From: a bacterium
GTDB taxonomy: Bacteria; UBP7; UBA6624
DNA length: 64,000 nucleotides
Assembly: GCA_002716355.1 (NCBI GenBank)
Contig: PBAU01000005.1
Location: 87,460 to 151,459, forward strand
Direction of reading: 5' to 3'
In this document: positions 1-7,536 of the stretch, piece by piece
Position numbering within the stretch: position 1 is the first letter of the stretch
Layout: each line of letters opens with the position of its first letter
The notes under the pieces: model-generated
Database searches by the model: none
What the model was told of the DNA's origin: nothing
What the model saw: only the letters and a program-made list of their open reading frames with translations
Position numbers and translations under genes: made by a program

Positions 1-483
1 TTTTCTAGTTCCGCTACCAGGGTTGATATCTAAATCAAAATCACCTTTTATCTTGCCTGATGTGGACACTGGAAAAAAACCATTATTGGACTCAACGCTT
101 ACTCCCCAATTCCTCAAATCCTGCTCAAGATCTCCAACTTTTCGAGAATTAAGATTTTCGTCTCCATAGATATGCGCATTAATACCATTTGATGCTGCCC
201 ATCCCAAAGCAAACCTAGCAGTAGTTGCAGAATTTCCAGCATCTATTTTGATAGATTCTGGATTTGATTTAGGTGGAGAAAGCTTAAGGCTTCCTCTATA
301 TCTCATTATCATCGCTCCAAACTTTCTTATAGTCTTTAATGCGCTTCTTGCATCTCTGCCTAATGATTCATTATTGACGATTACAGGATGCATTAAACTT
401 AAAAAGTATGCTCTTATTGTTATTGATTTATCACCAGGTATCTTGACCCTGCCGATTAGATTTTTACTTGGCAATACTTTCAA
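1..483 (-). CDS. aroA: EPSP synthase, N-terminal part (cut by left window edge)
   Basis: Transfers the enolpyruvyl group of PEP to shikimate-3-phosphate on the way to chorismate, in the cytoplasm. Only the first 161 codons are in the window. Residues 15-25 read IPGDKSITIRA, the substrate-binding motif of the family (Lys19, Ser20, Arg24). GNSATTARF near residue 83 corresponds to the GNSGTTxRL loop, and a GDENLNSRKVGDL stretch follows near residue 105. The chosen start is a TTG overlapping the TGA of the glutamine amidotransferase upstream, which implies translational coupling of two chorismate-related genes. The family call is firm; the TTG start is inferred from the overlap and from where the conserved region begins. 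Confidence 0.93.
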   Translation of the reverse strand, partial: MKVLPSKNLIGRVKIPGDKSITIRAYFLSLMHPVIVNNESLGRDARSALKTIRKFGAMIMRYRGSLKLSPPKSNPESIKIDAGNSATTARFALGWAASNGINAHIYGDENLNSRKVGDLEQDLRNWGVSVESNNGFFPVSTSGKIKGDFDLDINPGSGTRK

Positions 484-1028
484 TCAAAAAACCACCTTGA
501 GTCAAACTTAACTTCTGAAAGAAACGAGTCTGGATGAAACAACATCCCTATCCAGCGTCTGTCAATCGCTTTACATGCTAAAACATCTCCATTTTCAGAA
601 AAGCCTAAACCAGCTAAAACATCTGGAAGCTGTTTTTTAATCATCAAGCTGTTGTATCTCGTAACCAACAAAGGAGAATCATAATCATCAAAAAAGCTTT
701 TGTCATGATGCATTTCGACATTTTCTCCATGACATGGATTGTCACTTTTTTGAACACTTCCTCCAAAATAATGAGTGATCAACTGACAACCCAAACATAT
801 ACCCAACATTGGCTTTTTTTCCCATTTTTCCATAAGTGCAAGAGTTTCAGGCCAATCTTTTGGATGTCCTGGACCAGGCCCTAATACCAAAAAATCATAT
901 TTATTCAAATCAACACTACCAACATCATCACAAACATCAACATTACATCCACCTAGAACAAGCCATGCCTGAACATTTCTTGTAAATGAATCTTGATGAT
1001 TTATCAGAAGGGTTTTTATCTTTTTCAA
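480..1028 (-). CDS. Glutamine amidotransferase, anthranilate/aminodeoxychorismate synthase component II type
   Basis: Class I glutamine amidotransferase that would supply ammonia to a chorismate-binding partner (TrpE or PabB) for tryptophan or folate synthesis. The domain opens with LLINHQDSFTRN, followed by GPGPGHP and the nucleophile elbow LGICLGCQ with the catalytic Cys. The usual C-terminal FHPES is FHPDS here, so the Glu of the triad is replaced by Asp, and the usual RYHSL is RYNSL. The TTG at 1028 starts just before the domain and follows an AAAAGG. A TTG at 1073 is also in frame but would leave only 28 bp to the divergent gene. No trpE or pabB is visible, so TrpG versus PabA is undecided. 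It overlaps aroA downstream by 4 nt. Confidence 0.85.
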   Translation of the reverse strand: MKKIKTLLINHQDSFTRNVQAWLVLGGCNVDVCDDVGSVDLNKYDFLVLGPGPGHPKDWPETLALMEKWEKKPMLGICLGCQLITHYFGGSVQKSDNPCHGENVEMHHDKSFFDDYDSPLLVTRYNSLMIKKQLPDVLAGLGFSENGDVLACKAIDRRWIGMLFHPDSFLSEVKFDSRWFFD

Positions 1029-1101
1029 TTGCCTTTTAGAACTATACAATTCTATAACATTAAAAATATTCAATCTATGATTGAAAACTGGGGGGTTTTA
1101 T

Positions 1102-2466
1102 ATGAATTTTTCAAGACGTTCTCTAATTAAATTTTTAGGTTCATTGGGTTTTTTAGGCATTCCTGAAATGCAAAAAAAATATTCACTAAAAACAAAGCTG
1201 ATCGAACCTAAGCAAATTGGTCAAACCATGATAAACAAGAAGTTTAAACCACTAGATAAAGTAAGAGTAGGAATAATTGGACTTGGAAACAGGGGCTCTG
1301 GCCACGTTGGAAATCTATTAGACATAGATAAGGTTGAAATAGTTGCACTGTGTGACAAAATCAAAGCAAAAGCCGAACGCTCAGCTAAAAGAATAACTGA
1401 CAAAGGTTATCAAAAACCAGCAATATACTCAAATGGGGAATCTGATTTTGAAAATCTCTGCAAGCAGGATGACATTGATATTGTCTATATAGCGACCAAT
1501 TGGATATGGCATGCCCCAATGGCAATTTGTGCAATGGAAAACGGCAAACATACAGCGTTAGAGGTTCCAATGGCAACAACCATAAAAGAATGTTGGGACA
1601 TGATCAACGTTTCAGAAAAAACACAACGTTTTTGCGTCATGCTTGAAAACTGTTGCTACAACTACTGGGAAATGATGATATTAAACATGGTGAGGAAAGG
1701 AGAGTTTGGAGATCTTACACATGCTGAATGTGCTTATATCCATGATTTGAGAGGGCTTCTCTTCCATGATACATACTACGAAGATCATTGGAGGAGAAAA
1801 TGGTACACACAAGCAGATGGGAACTTTTACCCCACACATGGTTTGGGACCAGTTGCACAATACATGAACATCAATTATGGTGACAAGTTCGAATATATGG
1901 TTTCAATGAGCTCTCCAGAATTTGGAATGTCAAAATGGGCTAAAGAAAAACTACCAGCAGGACATCCAGCAAAAAATGAAAAATATGTCCGTGGAGACAT
2001 GAATACAAGTATCATAAAAACAAACAAAGGCAAAACTATCATGCTGCAGCATGACACAGTAAGCCCAAGACCTTATTCCAGGATAAATATGGTATCGGGC
2101 ACAAAAGGTACATTCTCTGACTATCCTGCAAGGCTTTACCTTGATGGTCAAGAAGGTGGACATTCATGGAAGCAAGGTTCTGACCTTGATCCAGTCAAAA
2201 AACAATTTGAACATCCTTTGTGGAAGAAAATTGGTGAGATTGCGCGAAAATCAGGCGGCCATGGTGGTATGGATTTTGTGATGAACTACAGGATGATGAC
2301 AGCACTTCTTGAAGGCAGGAAAGTTGACATGGATGTCTATGACGGAGCAGCATGGAGCGCACCATTTCCACTAAGCATACTTTCCGTTAAGAATCGTTCA
2401 GCTCCAGTTGATTTCCCTGATTTCACTAGGGGTAAATGGAAAACAAGGGGTGAGTTCCTAATTTGA
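1102..2466 (+). CDS. Tat-exported Gfo/Idh/MocA-family protein resembling GH109 glycosidase
   Basis: NAD-dependent oxidoreductase-fold protein of the type that includes GH109 alpha-N-acetylgalactosaminidases, which cleave glycosides through an NAD-mediated redox mechanism. The start at ATG 1102 is preceded by a GGGGGG ribosome site. The N terminus NFSRRSLIKFLGSLGF is a twin-arginine signal (RR at residues 5-6), implying folded export with the cofactor bound. VGIIGLGNRGSGH near residues 56-68 is the Rossmann NAD site. Further stretches reminiscent of GH109 are MLENCCYNYWE, AYIHDLRG, YPTHGLGP, SPRPYSR, GGHGGMDFVM and DMDVYDGAAWSAPFPLS. It stands alone, divergent from the chorismate genes. Activity on GalNAc substrates is inferred from family resemblance only; a plain sugar dehydrogenase is possible. 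Confidence 0.8.
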   Translation: MNFSRRSLIKFLGSLGFLGIPEMQKKYSLKTKLIEPKQIGQTMINKKFKPLDKVRVGIIGLGNRGSGHVGNLLDIDKVEIVALCDKIKAKAERSAKRITDKGYQKPAIYSNGESDFENLCKQDDIDIVYIATNWIWHAPMAICAMENGKHTALEVPMATTIKECWDMINVSEKTQRFCVMLENCCYNYWEMMILNMVRKGEFGDLTHAECAYIHDLRGLLFHDTYYEDHWRRKWYTQADGNFYPTHGLGPVAQYMNINYGDKFEYMVSMSSPEFGMSKWAKEKLPAGHPAKNEKYVRGDMNTSIIKTNKGKTIMLQHDTVSPRPYSRINMVSGTKGTFSDYPARLYLDGQEGGHSWKQGSDLDPVKKQFEHPLWKKIGEIARKSGGHGGMDFVMNYRMMTALLEGRKVDMDVYDGAAWSAPFPLSILSVKNRSAPVDFPDFTRGKWKTRGEFLI

Positions 2467-2501
2467 CGACTGAGAAGTTATTGAGTAATCAGTAATACAA
2501 G

Positions 2502-3374
2502 TTAGAGAAGGAAAATCAAGGACACACCCACTATCGCTATCAATGCACCCACAACAACACGTTTTTGGGGAATCTCTTTTGCGATGATCCATGCGATAGG
2601 GATTGCAAATATCGGAGTTGTCGTTCCCAAGAAACTCAATTGTGTTGCAGTTGTCAATTTTGCAGCTGACTGGTAAAGACAAATCCCTATACCGGTGCCT
2701 AAAAATGCTCCAATCATCAAAGGTTTCAAATGGGGGCCTTTTGAGATTGCTGAAAGATATTTTGATCTTAAATCCTTTCTCATGATGAAAGCCATGCCGA
2801 TAACGCCACCAAAAACCCTGAAAAAAGCAGATGTGCCCAGGCTCAAATCTTGATCCAGGTCAAATGACCATCTTGCCAAAACTTGTGCAATCGCAACACA
2901 TAGGCACGCAAGAAAGATGAGCCTAAAGCCTTCCTTGGAAATATTCTTAACAGGTCCATGCAGATAAAAAACACCAATCAAAACCAAAAACATTCCGGAG
3001 AAAGACCCTGCGCTTGGACTCCTATCGAGGATAAAGAATTCCAATATGAGTGTCAATACAGGTGTCAAAAGCGCCATGGATGTAGCCTTGCCTACTCCTA
3101 ATCTCCCTATAGCAGATAAAAAAAACACATCACCAAAAGCCATGCCGATAACGCCTGAAGCAAACATCAACTGCCATGCAAGATCAACATCTCCAGGATT
3201 CCAACCACCTGTAAAAAACATCCAGCCGGTCACAAAAACAAGACCAACAGAATTCTTAATTAAATTTATCTGTGAAGAATCAATGTGCCTTTCAGCTATC
3301 TTGAAAAATGAAAGAGCAACTGCCCATATTGCACATCCAATCAATATAAGGGTATTTCCTAAAGATTCGTTCAA
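2502..3374 (-). CDS. EamA/DMT-superfamily transporter, 10 TM
   Basis: Inner-membrane drug/metabolite transporter of the EamA type; the substrate cannot be told from sequence. 290 residues carry about ten hydrophobic segments arranged as two repeats, with a GMAFGDVFFLSAIGRLGVGKAT stretch of the first repeat (residues about 77-98) and LSFLGTTTPIFAIPIAWI of the second. The start is a TTG 4 nt after the thyX stop, making it the third gene of gcdH-thyX-eamA. The ribosome site is weak, consistent with coupling to thyX. Confidence 0.85.
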   Translation of the reverse strand: MNESLGNTLILIGCAIWAVALSFFKIAERHIDSSQINLIKNSVGLVFVTGWMFFTGGWNPGDVDLAWQLMFASGVIGMAFGDVFFLSAIGRLGVGKATSMALLTPVLTLILEFFILDRSPSAGSFSGMFLVLIGVFYLHGPVKNISKEGFRLIFLACLCVAIAQVLARWSFDLDQDLSLGTSAFFRVFGGVIGMAFIMRKDLRSKYLSAISKGPHLKPLMIGAFLGTGIGICLYQSAAKLTTATQLSFLGTTTPIFAIPIAWIIAKEIPQKRVVVGALIAIVGVSLIFLL

Positions 3375-3378
3375 CTAT

Positions 3379-4086
3379 CTAAGATTTGTCCCAATGAACT
3401 TCATTCCAAATCTTTGTTGATTCAGGGAAAATTTCAAACATAATTTCCTTGATGGCTCTTGCATATTCTTGAATCTCCCATTGAGCTGTTTTCTCATCTC
3501 TCAAATCCAAGAAATTCATTACCGCCTGAAAAGATGCTGTCCAATAAACTTCAGTATACTGGTTCAATGGCAATATCATTCTCGCTTGCTCTTTGCCAAC
3601 GCCAAGATCCAAAAGCTGCTGATAATAATCCTGTGAAGCGTTCATGAAGTTTTCAAAAACCTCTTTGGCTTTCTCAGGATTGTCAACAGACCCCTCACTT
3701 CCTTGCTTGTTATCTTCAGATTGCCTTCTCCACCTTTCTGGCTGGTAAAAATCCTCAACTGGAACATATCTTCCACTAATTTCATTCCAAGCATGATCTT
3801 TGGTTGGATAAGATGATGAGGTTTCTATTCCCACAACATGTTTGTACCACTGACGCATGACGAACTCTGGTGCTTTAACATGAAACTGAATATACATATG
3901 TCTAAATGGGGAATAATGCTTATGAACTGCAAGATATTTAACCAAACCCCTATCGGCAGAATCAAAAGTTTTTTTTCTTTTCCCAAATGAAACCCTGGCT
4001 GAATTCACAACAGTTAAATCAGAGCCTAAAGAATCCACGACCTCAATGAAACCTTTGTCCAAAACATTTTTTTTGATTGGTTCCAT
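3379..4086 (-). CDS. thyX: FAD-dependent thymidylate synthase, variant signature motif
   Basis: Makes dTMP from dUMP using methylene-THF, NADPH and FAD. 235 residues, close to family length. FHVKAPEFVMRQWYKH is followed by an insertion and then WNEISGRY, and LPLNQYTEVYWTASFQAVMNFLDLR is the usual C-terminal FAD/dUMP region. The canonical RHRxxSxNExSxRY motif is therefore split: the second Arg-His-Arg part reads QWYKH and about 16 extra residues precede NExSxRY. From memory, similar QWYKHV versions occur in cyanobacteria and phages. The start is ATG, 3 nt beyond the gcdH stop. Confidence 0.95.
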   Translation of the reverse strand: MEPIKKNVLDKGFIEVVDSLGSDLTVVNSARVSFGKRKKTFDSADRGLVKYLAVHKHYSPFRHMYIQFHVKAPEFVMRQWYKHVVGIETSSSYPTKDHAWNEISGRYVPVEDFYQPERWRRQSEDNKQGSEGSVDNPEKAKEVFENFMNASQDYYQQLLDLGVGKEQARMILPLNQYTEVYWTASFQAVMNFLDLRDEKTAQWEIQEYARAIKEIMFEIFPESTKIWNEVHWDKS

Positions 4087-4089
4087 GAT

Positions 4090-5262
4090 TTAATAAAAAC
4101 CATCTAGGCCAGTGATCTCTCTGCCAAGTATCAACTCATGGACCTCATGGGTTCCTTCATACGTGAAAACACTTTCCATATTTTGTGAATGCCTCATGCA
4201 ATGAAAATCAGCCAATATTCCAGATCCACCAAGTATGGATCTCGCTACCCTCGCAGCTCTTAAACCTAATTCACAGCAGAACATTTTTGCCATTGAAACA
4301 TGCTGATGCCTCAAGCTGTCTTTCTCTTTCATCCTGCCAAACTGCAACATCATTATTTGACCCAATGAAATGTCAGTATGCAATTCGACAAGTTTTTTTT
4401 GTGTTAATTGAAATTGAGCAATAGGTTTGTTGAATTGAACTCTTTCCTGAGAATACTTTAATGCTTCTGCATAACAATCAGTTGCCAAGCCTAAAGTTCC
4501 CCACGCAATACCAAACCTTGCTTGATTGAGACATGAAAGTGGTCCGCTTAAACCTTTAGCTTCAGGCAGTCTGTTTGAATCTGGAACATTGACCTTGTCA
4601 AGAACAAGTTCACTAGTTCTGCTCGCTCTCAAAGAAAGCTTTCCTTCTATTTCAGGAGCACTAAAGCCTGGCATTCCTTTTTCAACTACAAAACCAAGAA
4701 TTTCACCAGATGAAGAATCTTTTGCCCACACTACAGCTAAATCAGCAATGGAGCCATTAGTGATCCACATTTTTCTGCCAGTTATTTCCCATGAGTCACC
4801 TTTTTTTGTTGCTGTGGTTGACATCCCTCCAGGATCGCTACCTGCATTCGGTTCCGTAAGCCCGAAACAACCAACAAGCTCCCCTTTTGCCATTTTTGGC
4901 AACCATCTCATTTTTTGCTCTTCGCTACCATAACGATAAATTGGATACATACATAATGCACCTTGAACAGAGACAAATGATCTAATTCCAGAATCACCAG
5001 CCTCAAGCTCATGCAGCATCAAGCCATAAGCAACGTGATTTAAATCCATTCCTCCATATTTTTTTGGAAGCGTTGGTCCCAAGAAACCCTTTGCAGCAAT
5101 TTTTGGTATCAGGTCAGTAGGAAATTTTCCCTCTATATAACAATCTGAAATAATTGGGTTAACCTCTTTCTCAACAAAAGATCTTGCAGCGCTCCTAACA
5201 CCTTTTTCTACAGCAGACAACTGATTATCTAGTTCAAAAAAATCTGGAGCACCAACAGGCAT
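4090..5262 (-). CDS. gcdH: Glutaryl-CoA dehydrogenase (acyl-CoA dehydrogenase family)
   Basis: FAD enzyme converting glutaryl-CoA to crotonyl-CoA and CO2 in lysine/tryptophan/aromatic breakdown, passing electrons to ETF. 390 residues. GLTEPNAGSDPGG and MWITNGSIADLAVVWAK are the FAD/substrate signatures. RSFVSVQ carries the Arg typical of glutaryl-CoA-specific members. Glu369 in TYEGTHEVH is the catalytic base, with ILGREITG after it. It has its own promoter (TTGAAT-17-TAGAAT) 6 nt before ATG and no ribosome site, so the mRNA is predicted to be leaderless. The FixC/FixX-like ETF-quinone oxidoreductase at 37.4-39.1 kb is the likely electron sink. Confidence 0.93.
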   Translation of the reverse strand: MPVGAPDFFELDNQLSAVEKGVRSAARSFVEKEVNPIISDCYIEGKFPTDLIPKIAAKGFLGPTLPKKYGGMDLNHVAYGLMLHELEAGDSGIRSFVSVQGALCMYPIYRYGSEEQKMRWLPKMAKGELVGCFGLTEPNAGSDPGGMSTTATKKGDSWEITGRKMWITNGSIADLAVVWAKDSSSGEILGFVVEKGMPGFSAPEIEGKLSLRASRTSELVLDKVNVPDSNRLPEAKGLSGPLSCLNQARFGIAWGTLGLATDCYAEALKYSQERVQFNKPIAQFQLTQKKLVELHTDISLGQIMMLQFGRMKEKDSLRHQHVSMAKMFCCELGLRAARVARSILGGSGILADFHCMRHSQNMESVFTYEGTHEVHELILGREITGLDGFY

Positions 5263-5268
5263 ACAGCA

Positions 5269-5297
5269 ATTCTATCTAATTAGATTTAAAAATTCAA
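5269..5297 (-). promoter_or_regulatory. Promoter of gcdH-thyX-eamA, leaderless type
   Basis: On the minus strand TTGAAT (5292-5297), a 17-nt spacer, then TAGAAT (5269-5274), then 6 nt to the ATG of gcdH. Transcription would begin at or next to the start codon; no Shine-Dalgarno is present. The -35 box lies over the stop codon of rnd. Confidence 0.65.
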
Positions 5298-6439
5298 ACT
5301 TTAGCAATAGCATTCAAAATGCTCTCGCCCAGCAATTCAACCTGCCATTTTCTGATCCCATGAACATTTTGTAACTCTTTAAGGTTTTTAGGATTGCAAA
5401 GAGCAATAGCATTCAAAATTCTTGCTGGAAGCAATACACCTGGAAGCATATTTAATTTTTTACTTTTTTTCAACCTCATCTCACGAATAGCCTTTGTTAA
5501 ATGATCTGGGCCTTTCTTGTATTTTTTCTTTTTAGGTGGAGAGAAAACAGGTAATGGTTTTTCACTTGATTTCATAAACTTAATTGCCTTGATAAATTTT
5601 TTCTTGATTTTAAAATCCATCTTTTTTGGAAAAACATCTTCATATGCTTCATAATTTTTAGCAATATCCAAAAGCTGCTGATTCCCAATTAACCTAAAAG
5701 AGGCTAGATTCTTTTTTCTGCAGATTGATTCTCGTGTTTCAAACAAGGTCTCTAGAATTGCTAATTGAGATTTGCTCAACTTCTTGGCTCCTTTTATCTT
5801 ATGAGAATGCTCTTTGGTAGTCTCGCTCTGAATCACTGGAGTCAAATTCTGGTATATAGAACATTCCTCTAGATACCATTTCAATCTATCCTTTTCTTCA
5901 AGCTCTTTTACAAGCTTTTCTCTTAAATCCTTTAGATGAAGAACATCTAATGCAGCATAATCGATCAATTCATCACTCAGGGGTCTTTTTGCCCAATTTG
6001 CCCTTTGAAGCCTTTTGGACTTATTTACCCTTATCTCTAAAAAATCATTCAACAATGTATCTAAACCAGGTGATGGACAACCCAGCAAATCAGCAGCTAT
6101 CTTTGTATCTTCAACATTTTTTGGAATAATGTTGTAAGTTTCATAAATCATCTGAAAATCGTATTCCGACCCATGAAAAATTTTCAAAATCTGATCATTA
6201 CCGAAAATATTATGCATTGGAACAAGGCTGTCCTCTTTCCATAAAATGGGATCGACAAGAAAAGCATATTTTTTAGACTCATCCTCTACACACAATTGCC
6301 ACAAACAGGGTTTGGCTTTGTAAGCATAAAAACCATCAGCCTCCATGTCAATCGAAATTTCCTCAAACATTTCAATAAAATCTAGCATTTCAAAGAATTC
6401 CTTAGATTCCTTTATGAAAACAATTGAAAATTCTTTCAT
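5294..6439 (-). CDS. rnd: Ribonuclease D-type 3'-5' exonuclease with two HRDC domains
   Basis: DEDDy exoribonuclease likely trimming tRNA and other stable RNA 3' ends. Motif I is DMEADG (family usually DTE), motif II lies in HGSEYDFQM and motif III is YAALDVLHL. Two HRDC-like helical modules follow (LSKSQLAILETLFETRES region, and the C-terminal region with PGVLLPARILNAIAL). The start at ATG 6439 was chosen because a perfect TATAAT lies 7 nt before it; a TTG upstream would collide with the divergent efflux gene. The two Asp/Glu of motif I are retained, so catalysis is expected. Confidence 0.9.
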   Translation of the reverse strand: MKEFSIVFIKESKEFFEMLDFIEMFEEISIDMEADGFYAYKAKPCLWQLCVEDESKKYAFLVDPILWKEDSLVPMHNIFGNDQILKIFHGSEYDFQMIYETYNIIPKNVEDTKIAADLLGCPSPGLDTLLNDFLEIRVNKSKRLQRANWAKRPLSDELIDYAALDVLHLKDLREKLVKELEEKDRLKWYLEECSIYQNLTPVIQSETTKEHSHKIKGAKKLSKSQLAILETLFETRESICRKKNLASFRLIGNQQLLDIAKNYEAYEDVFPKKMDFKIKKKFIKAIKFMKSSEKPLPVFSPPKKKKYKKGPDHLTKAIREMRLKKSKKLNMLPGVLLPARILNAIALCNPKNLKELQNVHGIRKWQVELLGESILNAIAKV

Positions 6440-6446
6440 TTTTTTG

Positions 6447-6452
6447 ATTATA
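6447..6452 (-). promoter_or_regulatory. -10 box of rnd (leaderless)
   Basis: Minus-strand TATAAT, then 7 nt, then ATG. There is no Shine-Dalgarno and no clear -35. Confidence 0.6.
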
Positions 6453-6495
6453 TTTTTACAATTGATGGATTGGGCTTTAGCTAGGAGGTTAACCA

Positions 6496-7536
6496 ATGAA
6501 GAAACATGTTATTTTATTAAGTTTTCTAATATTGTTCGGATGTTCTGAAGAAAACACGGAATCACAAATTGAAAAAAAAGAGAGCATACCTTTAGTAACA
6601 TGGGTGAACCCAATAGAAACTATACAAAAAAAATACTACCCTGCACTTGGCTTGATAAACACAGTAGGTGCTGGAAATATAAACTGGAGCACCTCTGGAA
6701 CTATTGAAGAAATACTTGTCAAAGAGGGTGATGAAGTAGCTAAAGGTCAAAAAATGGCATCATTAGAATGCGAGATGCAGATTCTAGATAGATCGAATTC
6801 AATACTGCTCTTAAGACAAGCAGAACTAGCCTTGGATGATGCTGATAAAAATTACGAAAGAGCTAAAAAAATATCAGAAACAGGAAGCATAAGTCAAGAA
6901 CAATTAGAAAAATTAGAAATGGCAGTCAGTCAAGCTGTCTTGAATTACGAAAGTGCCGAAATAGCATTGAATTTAAGAAACATGCAAGTTGAAGATTGTG
7001 ACATCGTCGCACCTTTTGATTTAAATGTTGAATTTGTTTTCTCAAGATTGGGAAATGATGTTGCCATCGGAATGCCTGCGTTAAAAATACTACCCTTAAA
7101 AGGAATGCGTATGGAGGTTATGCTAGCTCCTCATGTAGCAAAAGAAATACAAATTGGAAATACGCTTGTAGATGAAAATGAAAATATATGGAGGCTTTCT
7201 CACAAATCAGGATCCTCAGACATGACAACAGGAGCTATGAATACACTATGGGAAGCAACAGAAGAATCAAATCCTGAAAATGGAATCTGGGTGACAACCA
7301 GTATAGATATGGGTGATGTTCAAGGGTATATAGTGCCACTAGCAAGCATTGTTCAGCTTCAAGGCCCAGGTGTATATCTGATAAATGACCAAGATGAAAT
7401 TAAATGGATTCCGGTTGATATATTGGTTGAAAATGATAATGATGCCTTGGTTGAAGGTCTGACCTCATCACAAAGAATAGTCTTGAGAAGACCAGGCAAT
7501 CTACGAGACGGGCAAAAAATACGAACAGGTGAATAA
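6496..7536 (+). CDS. RND efflux periplasmic adaptor lipoprotein
   Basis: Membrane-fusion protein linking the RND pump to its outer-membrane channel. The signal peptide ends in a lipobox, LFGC with Cys16, so the protein is lipid-anchored. Lipoyl/barrel-sandwich segments (STSGTIEEILVKEGDEVAKG and VAPFDLNVEFVF) flank a coiled-coil hairpin around residues 100-155. GGAGG sits 8 nt before ATG. It is followed with no gap by the pump gene, giving adaptor-pump-channel as one operon. Substrate unknown. Confidence 0.92.
   Translation: MKKHVILLSFLILFGCSEENTESQIEKKESIPLVTWVNPIETIQKKYYPALGLINTVGAGNINWSTSGTIEEILVKEGDEVAKGQKMASLECEMQILDRSNSILLLRQAELALDDADKNYERAKKISETGSISQEQLEKLEMAVSQAVLNYESAEIALNLRNMQVEDCDIVAPFDLNVEFVFSRLGNDVAIGMPALKILPLKGMRMEVMLAPHVAKEIQIGNTLVDENENIWRLSHKSGSSDMTTGAMNTLWEATEESNPENGIWVTTSIDMGDVQGYIVPLASIVQLQGPGVYLINDQDEIKWIPVDILVENDNDALVEGLTSSQRIVLRRPGNLRDGQKIRTGE

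Noticed and set aside
248-511. 87-codon plus-strand frame over aroA/amidotransferase
   Set aside because: It is antisense to the EPSP synthase N terminus whose motifs are unmistakable on the minus strand.
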